DNA of 40,631 nt from JAQIBY01 sp034658655 (GCA_034658655.1 JAYEFQ010000095.1:1-40631), one strand, 5' to 3'. Shown: positions 22,748 to 31,596, counted from the first letter of the stretch. A program made the numbers and translations. The notes: a model not told the origin generated them from the letters alone.

Positions 22748-23440
22748 ATGAAATCAAGTTATAAAAACATAGTAATTGCTGTTGATGGGCATTCTTCATG
22801 TGGGAAAAGCACTATGGCAAAACAGATTGCAAAAGCACTCGGCATACTTTATGTTGACAGCGGTGCAATGTACCGTGCGGTAACTTGGTTTTTTATGCAA
22901 TATTATGATTTATCAGACAACTTACTTTCCGATGAGGAATTAATTCAATTATTACCACAGATATCCATTGATTTTATACGTGAAAATGACAAGGTTTTTA
23001 CCATACTAAATGGAAAGAATATAGAATCAGATATCCGGCAGATGGCAGTTTCAGAAAAAGTTTCACGAGTTAGTGCCATTCCTGAAGTTCGCGAAAAGCT
23101 GGTTAAGATACAACGTGAATTAGCCAAAAATCATAGTGTAATTATGGATGGGCGAGATATTGGAACTGTTGTATTTCCAAATGCGGAGATTAAATTTTTT
23201 GTTACTGCGGATGTTGAAATACGTGCAGAAAGAAGATATCTAGAATTGAAATCAAAAGGTGAAACCGCCAATTTTGAAAATGTGTATCAAAATATTATTG
23301 CACGCGACAAAATGGATTCAACTCGAAAAATAAGTCCTTTAAGAAAAGCTGATGATGCCATTTTGATTGATAATAGCAACATGACTCAGGCGTCTCAACT
23401 TGAATATGCATTAAATTTGATAAAGGAGAAGCTTCAATGA
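22748..23440 (+). CDS. cmk: Cytidylate kinase
   Basis: The product is 230 aa from the ATG at 22748. It has the Walker A loop DGHSSCGKSTMAKQ, LYVDSGAMYRAVT (CMP-binding NMP region), and MDGRDIGTVVFPNAEIKFF, all diagnostic of bacterial Cmk. It phosphorylates CMP and dCMP with ATP. The longer frame from TTG at 22721 is ruled out by the promoter box. Its last codons overlap the ispH start (ATGA). The order cmk-ispH-pfkA is, as I recall, common in Bacteroidota. Confidence 0.95.
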   Translation: MKSSYKNIVIAVDGHSSCGKSTMAKQIAKALGILYVDSGAMYRAVTWFFMQYYDLSDNLLSDEELIQLLPQISIDFIRENDKVFTILNGKNIESDIRQMAVSEKVSRVSAIPEVREKLVKIQRELAKNHSVIMDGRDIGTVVFPNAEIKFFVTADVEIRAERRYLELKSKGETANFENVYQNIIARDKMDSTRKISPLRKADDAILIDNSNMTQASQLEYALNLIKEKLQ

Positions 23441-24300
23441 AAATATCACTTGACCCAAATTCTGGTTTTTGCTTTGGTGTTACGAATGCAATTAATATGG
23501 CAGAAGAGATTCTGAAGGATAATGAAACACTTTATTGTCTTGGTGATATTGTACATAACAATGTTGAAGTAAGCCGCTTAAAGGATTTGGGATTGATAAG
23601 TATCAATCACGAGGAATATGTAAAGTTACATGATACCAGTGTGCTTATTAGAGCTCATGGTGAACCACCATCAACTTATGAAATTGCAAAAAAACAAAAC
23701 ATACAACTAATTGATTCAACTTGTCCGGTTGTACTTCGTTTGCAAGATAAAATTAAACAATTGGGAAAACAATTATTTGCAAATGGTGGACAAATTGTAA
23801 TTTATGGGAAACACGGACATGCTGAAGTTGTGGGATTAATTGGACAAACAGATGGAAAAGCGATTGTTGTTATGGATGAAAACGACTTGAAAAAAGTGGA
23901 TTTTAATCGCCCAATTCATTTGTTTTCACAAACAACTCGTAAAATACAAGATTACAGAGAAATTGCGGCGATAATACAGCAGCGAATGAAAAGTCCTGAG
24001 GAGTTAACTGTCCACAATAGTATATGTCCTAGTGTTTCAGGAAGAGAGTTAGAGTTAAAAGGATTTGCTAAAAATCATGATATTATTATATTTGTAAGTG
24101 GTGAGAAAAGTTCCAACGGGAAAATGCTTTATAAAGTTTGCAAGGAAGCAAATCCAAATGCTTATTTTGTAAGTAAACCAGACGATATTAAAGCCTCATG
24201 GTTTGCAAATAAAAACTATGTTGGAATTTCAGGTGCAACATCAACACCTTGGTGGTTAATGGAAGAAGTGGCAGAAACAATTGAAAAATTAGAATTATGA
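23437..24300 (+). CDS. ispH: 4-hydroxy-3-methylbut-2-enyl diphosphate reductase
   Basis: The 287-aa iron-sulfur enzyme performs the last step of the MEP isoprenoid pathway, giving IPP and DMAPP. The three cluster cysteines are C12 (SGFCFGV), C96 (DSTCPVV) and C197 (SICPSV). Other family segments are IRAHGEPPSTYEIA, GKHGHAEVVGL and ISGATSTPWWLMEEV. The enzyme is cytosolic and draws electrons from ferredoxin or flavodoxin in most bacteria. It overlaps cmk upstream and pfkA downstream by four bases each. Confidence 0.97.
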   Translation: MKISLDPNSGFCFGVTNAINMAEEILKDNETLYCLGDIVHNNVEVSRLKDLGLISINHEEYVKLHDTSVLIRAHGEPPSTYEIAKKQNIQLIDSTCPVVLRLQDKIKQLGKQLFANGGQIVIYGKHGHAEVVGLIGQTDGKAIVVMDENDLKKVDFNRPIHLFSQTTRKIQDYREIAAIIQQRMKSPEELTVHNSICPSVSGRELELKGFAKNHDIIIFVSGEKSSNGKMLYKVCKEANPNAYFVSKPDDIKASWFANKNYVGISGATSTPWWLMEEVAETIEKLEL

Positions 24301-25277
24301 CAAAGTTTAAGCGTATTGGTATATTAACATCAGGAGGAGATGCCCCTGGTATGAATGCAGCAATTCGTGCGGTAGTACGTGCCGGATTATCAAAAAACAT
24401 TAAAATCTCAGGAGTAATTAGAGGTTATGATGGACTCGTAAATGGTGAATTTCGTGAGATGACATCCCGAAAGGTGAGTAATATTATTCATCGTGGGGGA
24501 ACCATCCTTAAATCAGCCCGTTCTGAAGCCTTTAGAACTAAAGAAGGACGGTACAAAGCATATCGAAATCTTATCGAAGAAGGCGTTGAATCATTGATTG
24601 TTATTGGTGGTGACGGAACATTTACCGGAGCACGCGTTTTTGGTGAAGAATACGATTTCCCTATTGTCGGAATACCCGGAACAATTGATAATGATTTGTA
24701 TGGCACGGATATGACAATTGGGTTTGATACGGCAATTAATACTGTCGTTGAAGCTGTTGATAAAATTCGTGATACGGCAAGTTCTCATGAAAGGCTGTTC
24801 TTCATCGAAGTGATGGGTAAAGATGCTGGTTTTATTGCCTTGAGATCTGGAATTGCAACCGGTGCAGAAGCAATTTTCATTCCAGAAGTGCAAACTGAAC
24901 TTTCAGACTTTGAATCTTATTTGTTTAATGGTAGTCATCAAAAAAAATCAAGCAATATTGTTTTGGTCGCAGAAGGTGATGAAACAGGAGGCGCATTTAA
25001 ACTGGCCGATCAGGTTAAAGAAAAACTTCCAAATTACGATATGCGTGTTACTATTTTAGGGCATATACAACGTGGTGGCTCACCATCTGCTTATGATAGG
25101 TATATTGCCAGCCGGCTTGGCGTTGCTGCTATTGAAGCATTGCTAGATAGCCAACGAAGTATTATGGTTGGGTTAAAGCATAAAGAAATTGATCATATCC
25201 CATTTGCAAAAACAATTAAACATCACAAAGAGGCTGATAAAACTCTCATGGCTTTATTGAAAACCTTGAATTTTTAA
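24297..25277 (+). CDS. pfkA: ATP-dependent 6-phosphofructokinase
   Basis: The 326-aa enzyme phosphorylates fructose 6-phosphate. The N-terminal loop ILTSGGDAPGMNAAIRAVVR binds ATP. GGDGT is at 104-108, with Gly after Asp (G107), the residue that marks ATP rather than pyrophosphate use. The catalytic motif is GTIDNDLYGTDMTIGFDTA. HIQRGGSPSAYDR is the usual sugar-phosphate region. Its start overlaps the ispH stop (ATGA), and priA follows 10 bases later, so the four genes probably form one transcript from the cmk promoter. Confidence 0.97.
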   Translation: MTKFKRIGILTSGGDAPGMNAAIRAVVRAGLSKNIKISGVIRGYDGLVNGEFREMTSRKVSNIIHRGGTILKSARSEAFRTKEGRYKAYRNLIEEGVESLIVIGGDGTFTGARVFGEEYDFPIVGIPGTIDNDLYGTDMTIGFDTAINTVVEAVDKIRDTASSHERLFFIEVMGKDAGFIALRSGIATGAEAIFIPEVQTELSDFESYLFNGSHQKKSSNIVLVAEGDETGGAFKLADQVKEKLPNYDMRVTILGHIQRGGSPSAYDRYIASRLGVAAIEALLDSQRSIMVGLKHKEIDHIPFAKTIKHHKEADKTLMALLKTLNF

Positions 25278-25287
25278 TGCATTTTGT

Positions 25288-27678
25288 ATGATTGCTGATG
25301 TTATTTTGCCAATCCCGATTCCGGTGTATTATTCATATCGAATACCTGAACATTTGCAAAATAATGTCGTTAAGGGAAGCAGAGTTATTGTCCCTTTAGG
25401 AAAATCAAAAATATATACAGGAATTGTTCGGGAAATACATGCTGCTGAAACAAATCCCCAGAAATTAAAGACAGTTTTGCTCTCGCCAGATAGTCAGTCG
25501 TTTGTGGCGAATGAAACCATGGAGCTATGGGAGTGGATGGCATTTTATTATCATTGTACGCCAGGAGAAGTGTATAAAGCTGCTGTTCCCGGATATTACC
25601 GAAATTTTGACGACATATGGGCAAGCATTCCTAAGCCCGAAAAACTTCCTAAGCAAGCAGGCTTTCTCGGTGATCAACTGAATGTGAATATGGCTTTGCA
25701 AATAAAGCATTGCATACAAAATTTTGGTGCAAAAAAAATGGGTGAAGCTCTAATTGCACTTGCTGTTGAAAATAATTTACAGGCCAAGTACATTTCTTCT
25801 GTTCAGCCACGTGAAAAAATTATTTGTAGAAATGTCAAAATAAATGAAATTGAAAACCATTTAAAATCTGCGAAAAAAGCACCTGCTAGAAAAAAAATAT
25901 TAAAATATTTTGTGCTGCATGATGAATTGCCATCCCGCCTGATTAAAGAAAAACTGGCAGTTGGTAAATCTGCGCTAAAATTTCTTTATGAGGAGAATAT
26001 ATTAAGGGAGGAAGATAGAGTCGTTGATAATCAGCGTATTCAGGCTGATTTCTCTGCGCTTCCCGAACTAAACAAGGCACAAAAAATAGCATATCAAGAA
26101 ATCAAGAATGGATTTAAGGAGAAGAAAGTGTGTTTGTTACACGGTATTACTTCCAGCGGAAAGACTTTGATTTATTTACATTTGATTCAGGAGGTAATAA
26201 ATAAGGGGAAACAAGTAATTTATTTACTCCCTGAAATTGCATTGACATCTCAAATAATTACCCGTATCAATGAAAGTACCGGTGGAATTGCTGAGATTTA
26301 TCACAGTAAGTTCACCGGAAAATCTCGTTTAAGATTATGGGAAAACACGCAAAGCGGACAAGCTGTACTCGTTGTAGGTGCACGTTCATCCATTTTTTTA
26401 CCCATGAAAAACCTAGGGTTAATTATTGTTGATGAAGAACATGATGCGAGTTTTAAACAGCATGATCCGGCACCTCGTTATAATGCCCGTGATATGGCTG
26501 TGATGCTTGGAAACAAAACCGGTGCAAATGTATTGCTCGGGTCAGCAACACCTTCGGCAGAGTCATGGTTAAATGCATTTAATGGGAAATACCATTTTAT
26601 TCCACTTTATTCCAGATATCAGGATTTCCCTTTACCGAAAATTAAAATATTGGATACCTACCATGCCCGAAAGCGAAAAGTTATGGATGGTGATTTTCAT
26701 CCAGAAACTTTGCAACAAATTGGTGAGGTTTTAAACCGAAACGGGCAAGTGATTGTGTTAAGGAATCGCAAAGGATATGCTCCCTTAATCCGCTGTAAAA
26801 CATGTGATTGGACTGCTGATTGTCCTAATTGTTCAGTGCATCTGACTTATCATAAAAAAGATAAGAAATTAAAGTGTCACCATTGTCAATATAGTGTTGA
26901 AATGCCACATAAATGCCCTGAATGTGGAAATACTGATCTTGCATATTTTGGCTTTGGAACACAAAAAGTAGAAGAAGAGCTCCAAACCCTTTTTCCTGAT
27001 GCAGGGATATCACGTTTTGATCAGGATAGTTTAAAAAGTACGAAACAATATAATCGTATAATACAGGACTTTACCGCACAAAAAACACAAATTTTAGTTG
27101 GCACTCAGATGCTTACAAAAGGGCTTGATTTTGAAAATGTTCGACTTATTGTGGTTCTACATGCTGATCAAATGTTAAACTATCCTGATTTTCGTGCTTT
27201 TGAGCGTGGGTATCAAATGCTAGAGCAGGTTAGTGGGCGAACCGGACGACATATGGATGATGCATTGGTATTAATTCAAACCGCTTTTCCAACACATCCG
27301 ATATTAACCGCACTGAAAGCACATGAGTTTACCAAAATGATTAATGGAGAGCTACAAGAACGCCGAGCACTGTATTATCCACCCTTTGTGCATCTTATAA
27401 ATATACATTTAAAAAGCACAAATCCATTCGATTTAGATAAACGAAGCATACTGTTGTATCGCGATTTAACTCGTGAATTTGGTAAAATGGTTAGCGAACC
27501 GGCAACACCGATTGTTGAACGCAAAGGAAAATTACACGAACGCTTTATTCAAATCAAAATTCCGAAAAGTAAAAATCGCAATCAATACAAACGAAGTTTA
27601 CATAAAATTGTTACAGGTTTTAGTCACTCAAGCGCAGGTCGTTCTTTACGGATATACATTGATGCAGACCCGGCATAA
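25288..27678 (+). CDS. priA: Primosomal protein N' (PriA helicase)
   Basis: The 796-aa replication restart helicase has an N-terminal DNA-binding domain of about 100 residues (PIPVYYSYRIPEHLQN onward) and then a winged-helix-like linker. The SF2 helicase has Walker A GITSSGKT, DEEHD (motif II) and GSATPSAE (motif III). A zinc region with four CxxC pairs (CKTC, CPNC, CHHC, CPEC) follows. The C-terminal helicase lobe contains GTQMLTKGLDFENV and EQVSGRTGR. It reloads the replication machinery at stalled forks. The length is near that expected for Bacteroidota members, slightly longer than the E. coli protein. Confidence 0.96.
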   Translation: MIADVILPIPIPVYYSYRIPEHLQNNVVKGSRVIVPLGKSKIYTGIVREIHAAETNPQKLKTVLLSPDSQSFVANETMELWEWMAFYYHCTPGEVYKAAVPGYYRNFDDIWASIPKPEKLPKQAGFLGDQLNVNMALQIKHCIQNFGAKKMGEALIALAVENNLQAKYISSVQPREKIICRNVKINEIENHLKSAKKAPARKKILKYFVLHDELPSRLIKEKLAVGKSALKFLYEENILREEDRVVDNQRIQADFSALPELNKAQKIAYQEIKNGFKEKKVCLLHGITSSGKTLIYLHLIQEVINKGKQVIYLLPEIALTSQIITRINESTGGIAEIYHSKFTGKSRLRLWENTQSGQAVLVVGARSSIFLPMKNLGLIIVDEEHDASFKQHDPAPRYNARDMAVMLGNKTGANVLLGSATPSAESWLNAFNGKYHFIPLYSRYQDFPLPKIKILDTYHARKRKVMDGDFHPETLQQIGEVLNRNGQVIVLRNRKGYAPLIRCKTCDWTADCPNCSVHLTYHKKDKKLKCHHCQYSVEMPHKCPECGNTDLAYFGFGTQKVEEELQTLFPDAGISRFDQDSLKSTKQYNRIIQDFTAQKTQILVGTQMLTKGLDFENVRLIVVLHADQMLNYPDFRAFERGYQMLEQVSGRTGRHMDDALVLIQTAFPTHPILTALKAHEFTKMINGELQERRALYYPPFVHLINIHLKSTNPFDLDKRSILLYRDLTREFGKMVSEPATPIVERKGKLHERFIQIKIPKSKNRNQYKRSLHKIVTGFSHSSAGRSLRIYIDADPA

Positions 27679-27825
27679 TAGGGCTTAGGGGAGAAATTAC
27701 AAAATGTATATAGGAATCAAAATGGGTTTTTAAATAAAATTATTAGAGCGTTTTATATTTTGCACATTTTTTTGATTTCTTATGTTTCCTTTTGTTTTTT
27801 CATTGCTCAAGTTAATAAATTTCCG

Positions 27826-27833
27826 CAATTTCG
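27826..27833 (+). promoter_or_regulatory. Weak -7-like box before the EamA gene
   Basis: CAATTTCG is a degenerate form of TAnnTTTG and is followed by exactly four bases and a GTG at 27838, the same spacing as at hemW and cmk. TTG at 27803-27805 lies 20 bases upstream. It helps choose the GTG start. The gap 27679-27837 shows nothing else. Confidence 0.25.
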
Positions 27834-27837
27834 CGCT

Positions 27838-28794
27838 GTGAATTTTAACGAGTTAAAAAAGAATCCCGCTTTGGTTTATGTGGCACTCATTGGTGCCATG
27901 TTAATTTGGGCGATTAGCTTTATTTGGAGTAAGCAAGCACTTGAGACCTATAACCCAGTAACTGTGGTGCTTTTTAGGCTTTTAATTTCTAGTGTGTTTT
28001 TATTGCCATATTTGTATTTCAGTAAAAAACTAAAAAAAATACAGAAACAGGATCGTTTGTTAATTTTTGCCATGGCGTTTTGCGAGCCGTTTATCTATTT
28101 CATGGGTGAAACCTACGGAATAAGCTTAGTTTCACCGGCTGTGGCGGCAGTAATAATTTCGACCTTGCCATTATTCACCCCTTTAGCAGCTGCTGTTTTT
28201 TTAAAAGATAGACTTTCTGTTTATAATCTAATCGGAGTTGTCGTTTCACTTGGTGGAATTGTATTTCTTGTCGTGGGCAAAAATTTAGAATTTGCTGTTT
28301 CTTGGAAAGGCCTGATATTTTTATTTTCCTCAGTAACGGCAGGCATCATTTATTCTGTACTCATTAAGCGTGTAAGTTCACGATATTCCGTATTAAACTT
28401 GGTTTTATTCCAAAATATGATTGGGATTGTATTATTTATACCTGTATTTTTTGTTTTGGATTATCAGGATTTTATTGCAAGCGGATTAGTGTGGGAAGCG
28501 CTGGTGCCGATTATTAAACTCAGTATTTTTGCAACTTCCATTGCCTATTTTATGTACACTTTTGCATTGAAAAAAATGGATATTAGTAAAGTTAATGTGT
28601 TCACGAATATAATTCCGGTTTTTACAATTATTTTTTCTTATTTTTATCTCGGCGAGTTAATTACCGACAGGAAGGTTCTGGGAATTATTATTGTTATTAT
28701 CGGTGTGTTTATTTCACAATTTAATCCGAACCGAACAGGACGCTATGGATATATTCACCGAAATATCGTTAAACGATTTAAGCGAACTCGCTAA
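27838..28794 (+). CDS. EamA/DMT-family transporter
   Basis: The product is 318 aa from GTG at 27838. It has ten predicted membrane helices in two EamA repeats: the first from ALIGAMLIWAISFIWSKQAL to IVFLVVGK, the second from GLIFLFSSVTAGIIYSVLIKR to IIIVIIGVFISQF. The end of each repeat shows the usual charged loop (LKDRLS; LGELITDRK). These inner-membrane proteins export or import small metabolites such as amino acids or purines; the substrate is unknown. A longer frame from TTG at 27760 would add a hydrophobic but unfamily-like extension. The 3' end overlaps the next gene by 50 bases. Confidence 0.85.
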   Translation: MNFNELKKNPALVYVALIGAMLIWAISFIWSKQALETYNPVTVVLFRLLISSVFLLPYLYFSKKLKKIQKQDRLLIFAMAFCEPFIYFMGETYGISLVSPAVAAVIISTLPLFTPLAAAVFLKDRLSVYNLIGVVVSLGGIVFLVVGKNLEFAVSWKGLIFLFSSVTAGIIYSVLIKRVSSRYSVLNLVLFQNMIGIVLFIPVFFVLDYQDFIASGLVWEALVPIIKLSIFATSIAYFMYTFALKKMDISKVNVFTNIIPVFTIIFSYFYLGELITDRKVLGIIIVIIGVFISQFNPNRTGRYGYIHRNIVKRFKRTR

Positions 28795-29248
28795 GAGAGA
28801 TAAAAAGCAGTTTCAATCGTTAATTAAAAAATTGAAAAAAGTGAATAAGCGTGAACTTGATGACTTTGTTCATTCGCTTCATGAGTCATACTTTGCTGAC
28901 ACTGATTGTTTGCAATGTGCAAATTGTTGTAAATCATTAGGCCCGATGATTACAGATCGTGACATTAATCGCATGGCAAAAAAACTTAAAATGAAACCCG
29001 GTGTATTTACAGAAACTTATCTTGAACAAGATGAGAAAGGCTATTTTGTATTTAAAACCTTGCGATGCCCTTTTTTGCTAGATGATAATTATTGTATGAT
29101 TTATGAGGCAAGGCCTAAAGCATGTCGAGAGTATCCACATACTGACATGGTAAACTTTCAACATATATTAAATATTAGCTTGAAAAACACAGAAACTTGC
29201 CCTGTGGTTTATAAAATTATGAAAGCACTTGAGGAAAAGTATGGATAA
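28745..29248 (+). CDS. YkgJ-family cysteine-cluster protein
   Basis: The product is 167 aa from the ATG at 28745. It carries CLQCANCC (C55 to C62, pattern CxxCxxCC). A later RCPFLLDDNYCMIYEARPKACREYP provides two to three more cysteines, the standard arrangement of the YkgJ/UPF0153 family, which is thought to bind zinc or an Fe-S cluster. The biochemical role is not established. The first 50 bases lie within the EamA gene, and its TAA overlaps the ATG of the next short frame (TAATG). An upstream start at 28691 is open but lies deep inside the transporter gene. Confidence 0.85.
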   Translation: MDIFTEISLNDLSELAKRDKKQFQSLIKKLKKVNKRELDDFVHSLHESYFADTDCLQCANCCKSLGPMITDRDINRMAKKLKMKPGVFTETYLEQDEKGYFVFKTLRCPFLLDDNYCMIYEARPKACREYPHTDMVNFQHILNISLKNTETCPVVYKIMKALEEKYG

Positions 29249-29355
29249 TGCATACTAAAACTGCAAAAGCCATTGCAGAGAACAGACATCAAAAGATGGA
29301 GCTTTTTTTAAAGGACTTTTTGCAGGAGTGGAATTTGCAAGATTTCAAACACTAA
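29248..29355 (+). pseudogene. C-terminal remnant of an HD-domain phosphohydrolase
   Basis: A 35-codon frame opens with an ATG overlapping the previous stop. Its product begins MHTKTAKAIAENRHQKM and ends in LKDFLQEW. From memory this matches the C-terminal helix of HD-superfamily hydrolases of the YpgQ/YedJ kind, where T-x-x-A-x-x-R-H-x-x-M precedes F-L-x-x-F-x-x-E-W. No HD catalytic domain is found upstream, where the YkgJ gene lies. It is either what remains after a deletion or a small gene built from the tail. Confidence 0.5.
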
Positions 29356-29390
29356 AAATAAATTTAATGCGTTCTATCCACAATATTTTT

Positions 29391-29398
29391 TAGTTTTG
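29391..29398 (+). promoter_or_regulatory. Candidate promoter of porQ
   Basis: TAGTTTTG matches TAnnTTTG exactly and ends 16 bases before the porQ ATG at 29415. The -33 region is unclear. Confidence 0.45.
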
Positions 29399-29414
29399 CC
29401 TTTAAATTGACATA

Positions 29415-30473
29415 ATGTTTAAACAACTCATAATAGCCTTAGGCCTTTTTAGCTTTTCAATTGTCGGCTTTTCACAAATTGGCGGTGATAATACCTTTGA
29501 ATTTCTTGAAATGCCAAACTCTGCGAGAGTTGCAGCACTCGGAGGCAGTAATATTTCCCTTTACGATAAAGATCTGAATATGGTATATTATAATCCGGCA
29601 CTTTTGCGGGAAGATATGCATCATAATATTGCCATCAATTACACAAATTATATTGCAGATATCAATTATGGATACGCCTCTTATGCGTACCATTTGGATA
29701 ATATAGGAACCATTGGTGCAGGAATTTATTATCTTAATTACGGCGAATTTATCCGTGCGAATGCTGAGGGGGAAATTCTTGGAAATTTTTACGCTCAAGA
29801 ATATTCCTTTAATTTGTATTATTCGCGAAGTTTGTTGTCAGACTCATCCTTGCATGTGGGAGGAAGTTTGAAAACAATTTACTCGGCATTAGACCACTAT
29901 TATTCGTCTGCTTTGGCTTTAGATTTGGGTGTGAATTATTATGTGCCGGAATCAAATTTTTCAGCTTCTGCTGTAATTAATAATATTGGATTTCAACTCA
30001 AGCCATTTACAGAAGGAAATCAAGAACCACTGCCTTTAGATGTAGAACTTGGCTTAACTTATAAATTACCACATGCTCCATTTAGAGTAAGTATTGGCGC
30101 TAATAATTTATTAAAATGGAATATGCGATATGACAGTCCGCTTTCTTCGCAACAACTTGTAGCAGAGAATGATACCAGCAATAATTTTGGACAAAAGTTA
30201 GGAGATGCAGGCGATGAGTTTTTGCGACACATGGTGCTCGGTGTTGAGATTATGCCTTCTGATAACTTTTTTATTGCGTTTGGATATAATTATCAACGCA
30301 GAACTGAACTTGCGCTTAGCAACCGTCCCGGAGTGGTTGGGTTTAGCGTAGGTGCAGGTATTAAAATTTCAAAATTCATGATTTCTTATGGTGTTGCCAG
30401 ATATCATATGGCAGGAATTTCACATCATATCTCGCTTACATCAGATTTAAACGCGTTTATTCGTAAAGGGTAA
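29415..30473 (+). CDS. porQ: Type IX secretion system protein PorQ
   Basis: The 352-aa protein has a clear signal peptide (LIIALGLFSFSIVGFSQ) and then the hallmark opening TFEFLEMPNSARVAALGGSN. YNPALLREDMHHN and LNYGEFIRANAEGEILGNF are further PorQ-like segments. Alternating beta-strands throughout fit an outer-membrane beta-barrel of the FadL-like PorV/PorQ/PorP type. PorQ is needed in T9SS bacteria for processing or surface attachment of secreted cargo. The last residues (ISHHISLTSDLNAFIRKG) resemble a terminal barrel strand. It is about 4 kb from cmk; I recall porQ often lying near cmk. The gap 30474-30647 holds the left inverted repeat and nothing else I can identify. Confidence 0.88.
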   Translation: MFKQLIIALGLFSFSIVGFSQIGGDNTFEFLEMPNSARVAALGGSNISLYDKDLNMVYYNPALLREDMHHNIAINYTNYIADINYGYASYAYHLDNIGTIGAGIYYLNYGEFIRANAEGEILGNFYAQEYSFNLYYSRSLLSDSSLHVGGSLKTIYSALDHYYSSALALDLGVNYYVPESNFSASAVINNIGFQLKPFTEGNQEPLPLDVELGLTYKLPHAPFRVSIGANNLLKWNMRYDSPLSSQQLVAENDTSNNFGQKLGDAGDEFLRHMVLGVEIMPSDNFFIAFGYNYQRRTELALSNRPGVVGFSVGAGIKISKFMISYGVARYHMAGISHHISLTSDLNAFIRKG

Positions 30474-30484
30474 TAACCCAAATA

Positions 30485-30501
30485 GTGGCTGTCCATTTAG
30501 T
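30485..30501 (+). repeat. Left imperfect inverted repeat around the decayed MNT cassette
   Basis: GTGGCTGTCCATTTAGT here and GAGTCTGTCCATAATGT on the minus strand at 31632-31648 share an uninterrupted CTGTCCAT and several flanking bases. They face inward around 1.16 kb. They may be the ends of a lost insertion element or chance; no transposase lies between them. Confidence 0.35.
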
Positions 30502-30647
30502 CAGAGTCAGTTTGCTTTTGTAATCGACGGTTTTCAAAATAAGCCTTTTTTCCACCTCAGTTGAAGCTTAACACCCAGCCCGCGCGAGCCATACAGCCAA
30601 AATGACTTTTAGTGTTTATTAGCCATACGGTTTAGTATTATTATTTT

Positions 30648-30962
30648 TCAATCTTGTCTTTCTGTTTGCGTATAGAATGTAATTCCAATTCTGTTAATAT
30701 GTTCTGTTAAATCAGGGTTCTCAATTTTATGAAATATTGATAAATCAATTTTATGTGGTAAAAAAAGATCATCAAGTTCATTCTCAATTTTCAAAAGAGT
30801 GGTTAAATCTAAATTTTCGCCGATTAATGTAAGGTCAATATCTGAACCATTCCTATAATTACCTTTTGCACGAGAACCATATAGAATAGCCTTTACTATT
30901 TGATTGTAGTTTTCAAAGACAGATTGAATTGAATTAATATGTATCTCTTTTAGTCCAAACAT
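30648..30962 (-). CDS. MNT-type nucleotidyltransferase
   Basis: The 104-aa protein has the minimal nucleotidyltransferase signature YGSRAKGNYRNGSDIDLTL (GS motif and DxD) and HKIDLSIF, which carries the third acidic residue. It lies 29 bases after the broken HI0074-like gene on the same strand, the order expected for an HI0073/HI0074-type pair. It is intact and may still be expressed. It is unrelated at sequence level, beyond the motif, to the MNT at 4841-5149. Such pairs are usually described as toxin-antitoxin or nucleotide-transfer modules; activity is not shown. Confidence 0.85.
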   Translation of the reverse strand: MFGLKEIHINSIQSVFENYNQIVKAILYGSRAKGNYRNGSDIDLTLIGENLDLTTLLKIENELDDLFLPHKIDLSIFHKIENPDLTEHINRIGITFYTQTERQD

Positions 30963-30991
30963 TATTTTTCATCAAATAAGCTTTGTTGTTT

Positions 30992-31452
30992 TCATGTTCT
31001 TTTCTTTTCCATTACTTGCTGAAAGATTAAAAATGCAGAGTGATATTCATTAAGGATTTTAGTGTATATTTCATCTGCTATTTTTTCATTATAAGTATGT
31101 GACGTTTTATTACGGCTTTTTATCATCTCCATCCAAACATCTCTATTTTCAATTAAATCAGCTTTAAACCCTTCTTTGGTTGCATCTTTTGACCCATATA
31201 TTTTAACTTCTCCTATTTCAGATAAAAAATCCTCATAACATTCCACGTTAATTCGTGGGTATATTTAAAACGCTGTATTAATCCTTCTTTGAGTATTTCA
31301 TCAAAAATTTCTTCGGTATTTTCATTATGAATTTCAATTTCTTTTTCATCTAAATCTTTTTTTACAGCAACGACAGCTTCCGAAAGTTTTTTTAATGCTT
31401 TATTGAAAATTGAAACCCGTTGTTTCCACCTGATATCTTTCTCACTTGTCAT
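30992..31452 (-). pseudogene. Frameshifted HI0074-like nucleotidyltransferase-binding protein
   Basis: Two minus-strand frames together make one protein. The first (31452 down to 31213) runs from KDIRWKQRVSIFNKALKKL to IQRFKYTHELTWNVM and then leaves the family sequence. The second resumes with DFLSEIGEVKIYGSKDATKE and continues with VWMEMIKSRNKTSHTYNEK, the family hallmark. The join is at about 31231-31236, where ATG-AGG-ATT would read as ATG-A(A)G-GAT with one extra base, restoring M-K-D-F-L. So a single base was lost, by mutation or by assembly error. The intact protein would be about 145 aa, a four-helix HEPN-like partner of the next gene. Confidence 0.85.
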
Positions 31453-31474
31453 TATACTATTCTTTTTTATTCAA

Positions 31475-31506
31475 TTATACCCTTTATTAATCACAATCGG
31501 TATTAT
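31475..31506. repeat. Joined fragments of two dispersed repeats
   Basis: TTATACCCTTTATTAATCA (31475-31493) is the inverted form of the motif at 3981-4001 and 37204-37224. AATCACAATCGGTATTAT (31489-31506) is identical to 8271-8288, the end of the 74-bp element. The two overlap by five bases. It looks like a truncated or deleted copy of the larger unit. Confidence 0.6.
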
Positions 31507-31581
31507 TAATTTAAGATAGTAAAGGTGAAAATAATCTTACGGTATTAGAAGTAAATAATTATAATTCGTATTTTAATTCAT

Positions 31582-31596
31582 TGTTGTCCGATAAAA
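31582..31596 (+). repeat. 15-nt shared motif, copy 1
   Basis: TGTTGTCCGATAAAA occurs here and at 37064-37078 in the same orientation. Both sites are in intergenic DNA near fragments of the 74-bp element. It resembles the end of an insertion sequence, though I cannot name one with certainty. Confidence 0.4.

Noticed and set aside
27760..27837. 26-residue extension of the EamA transporter from a TTG
   Set aside because: It adds a hydrophobic stretch not expected before helix 1, while the GTG at 27838 has a promoter-like box at the spacing seen in other genes.
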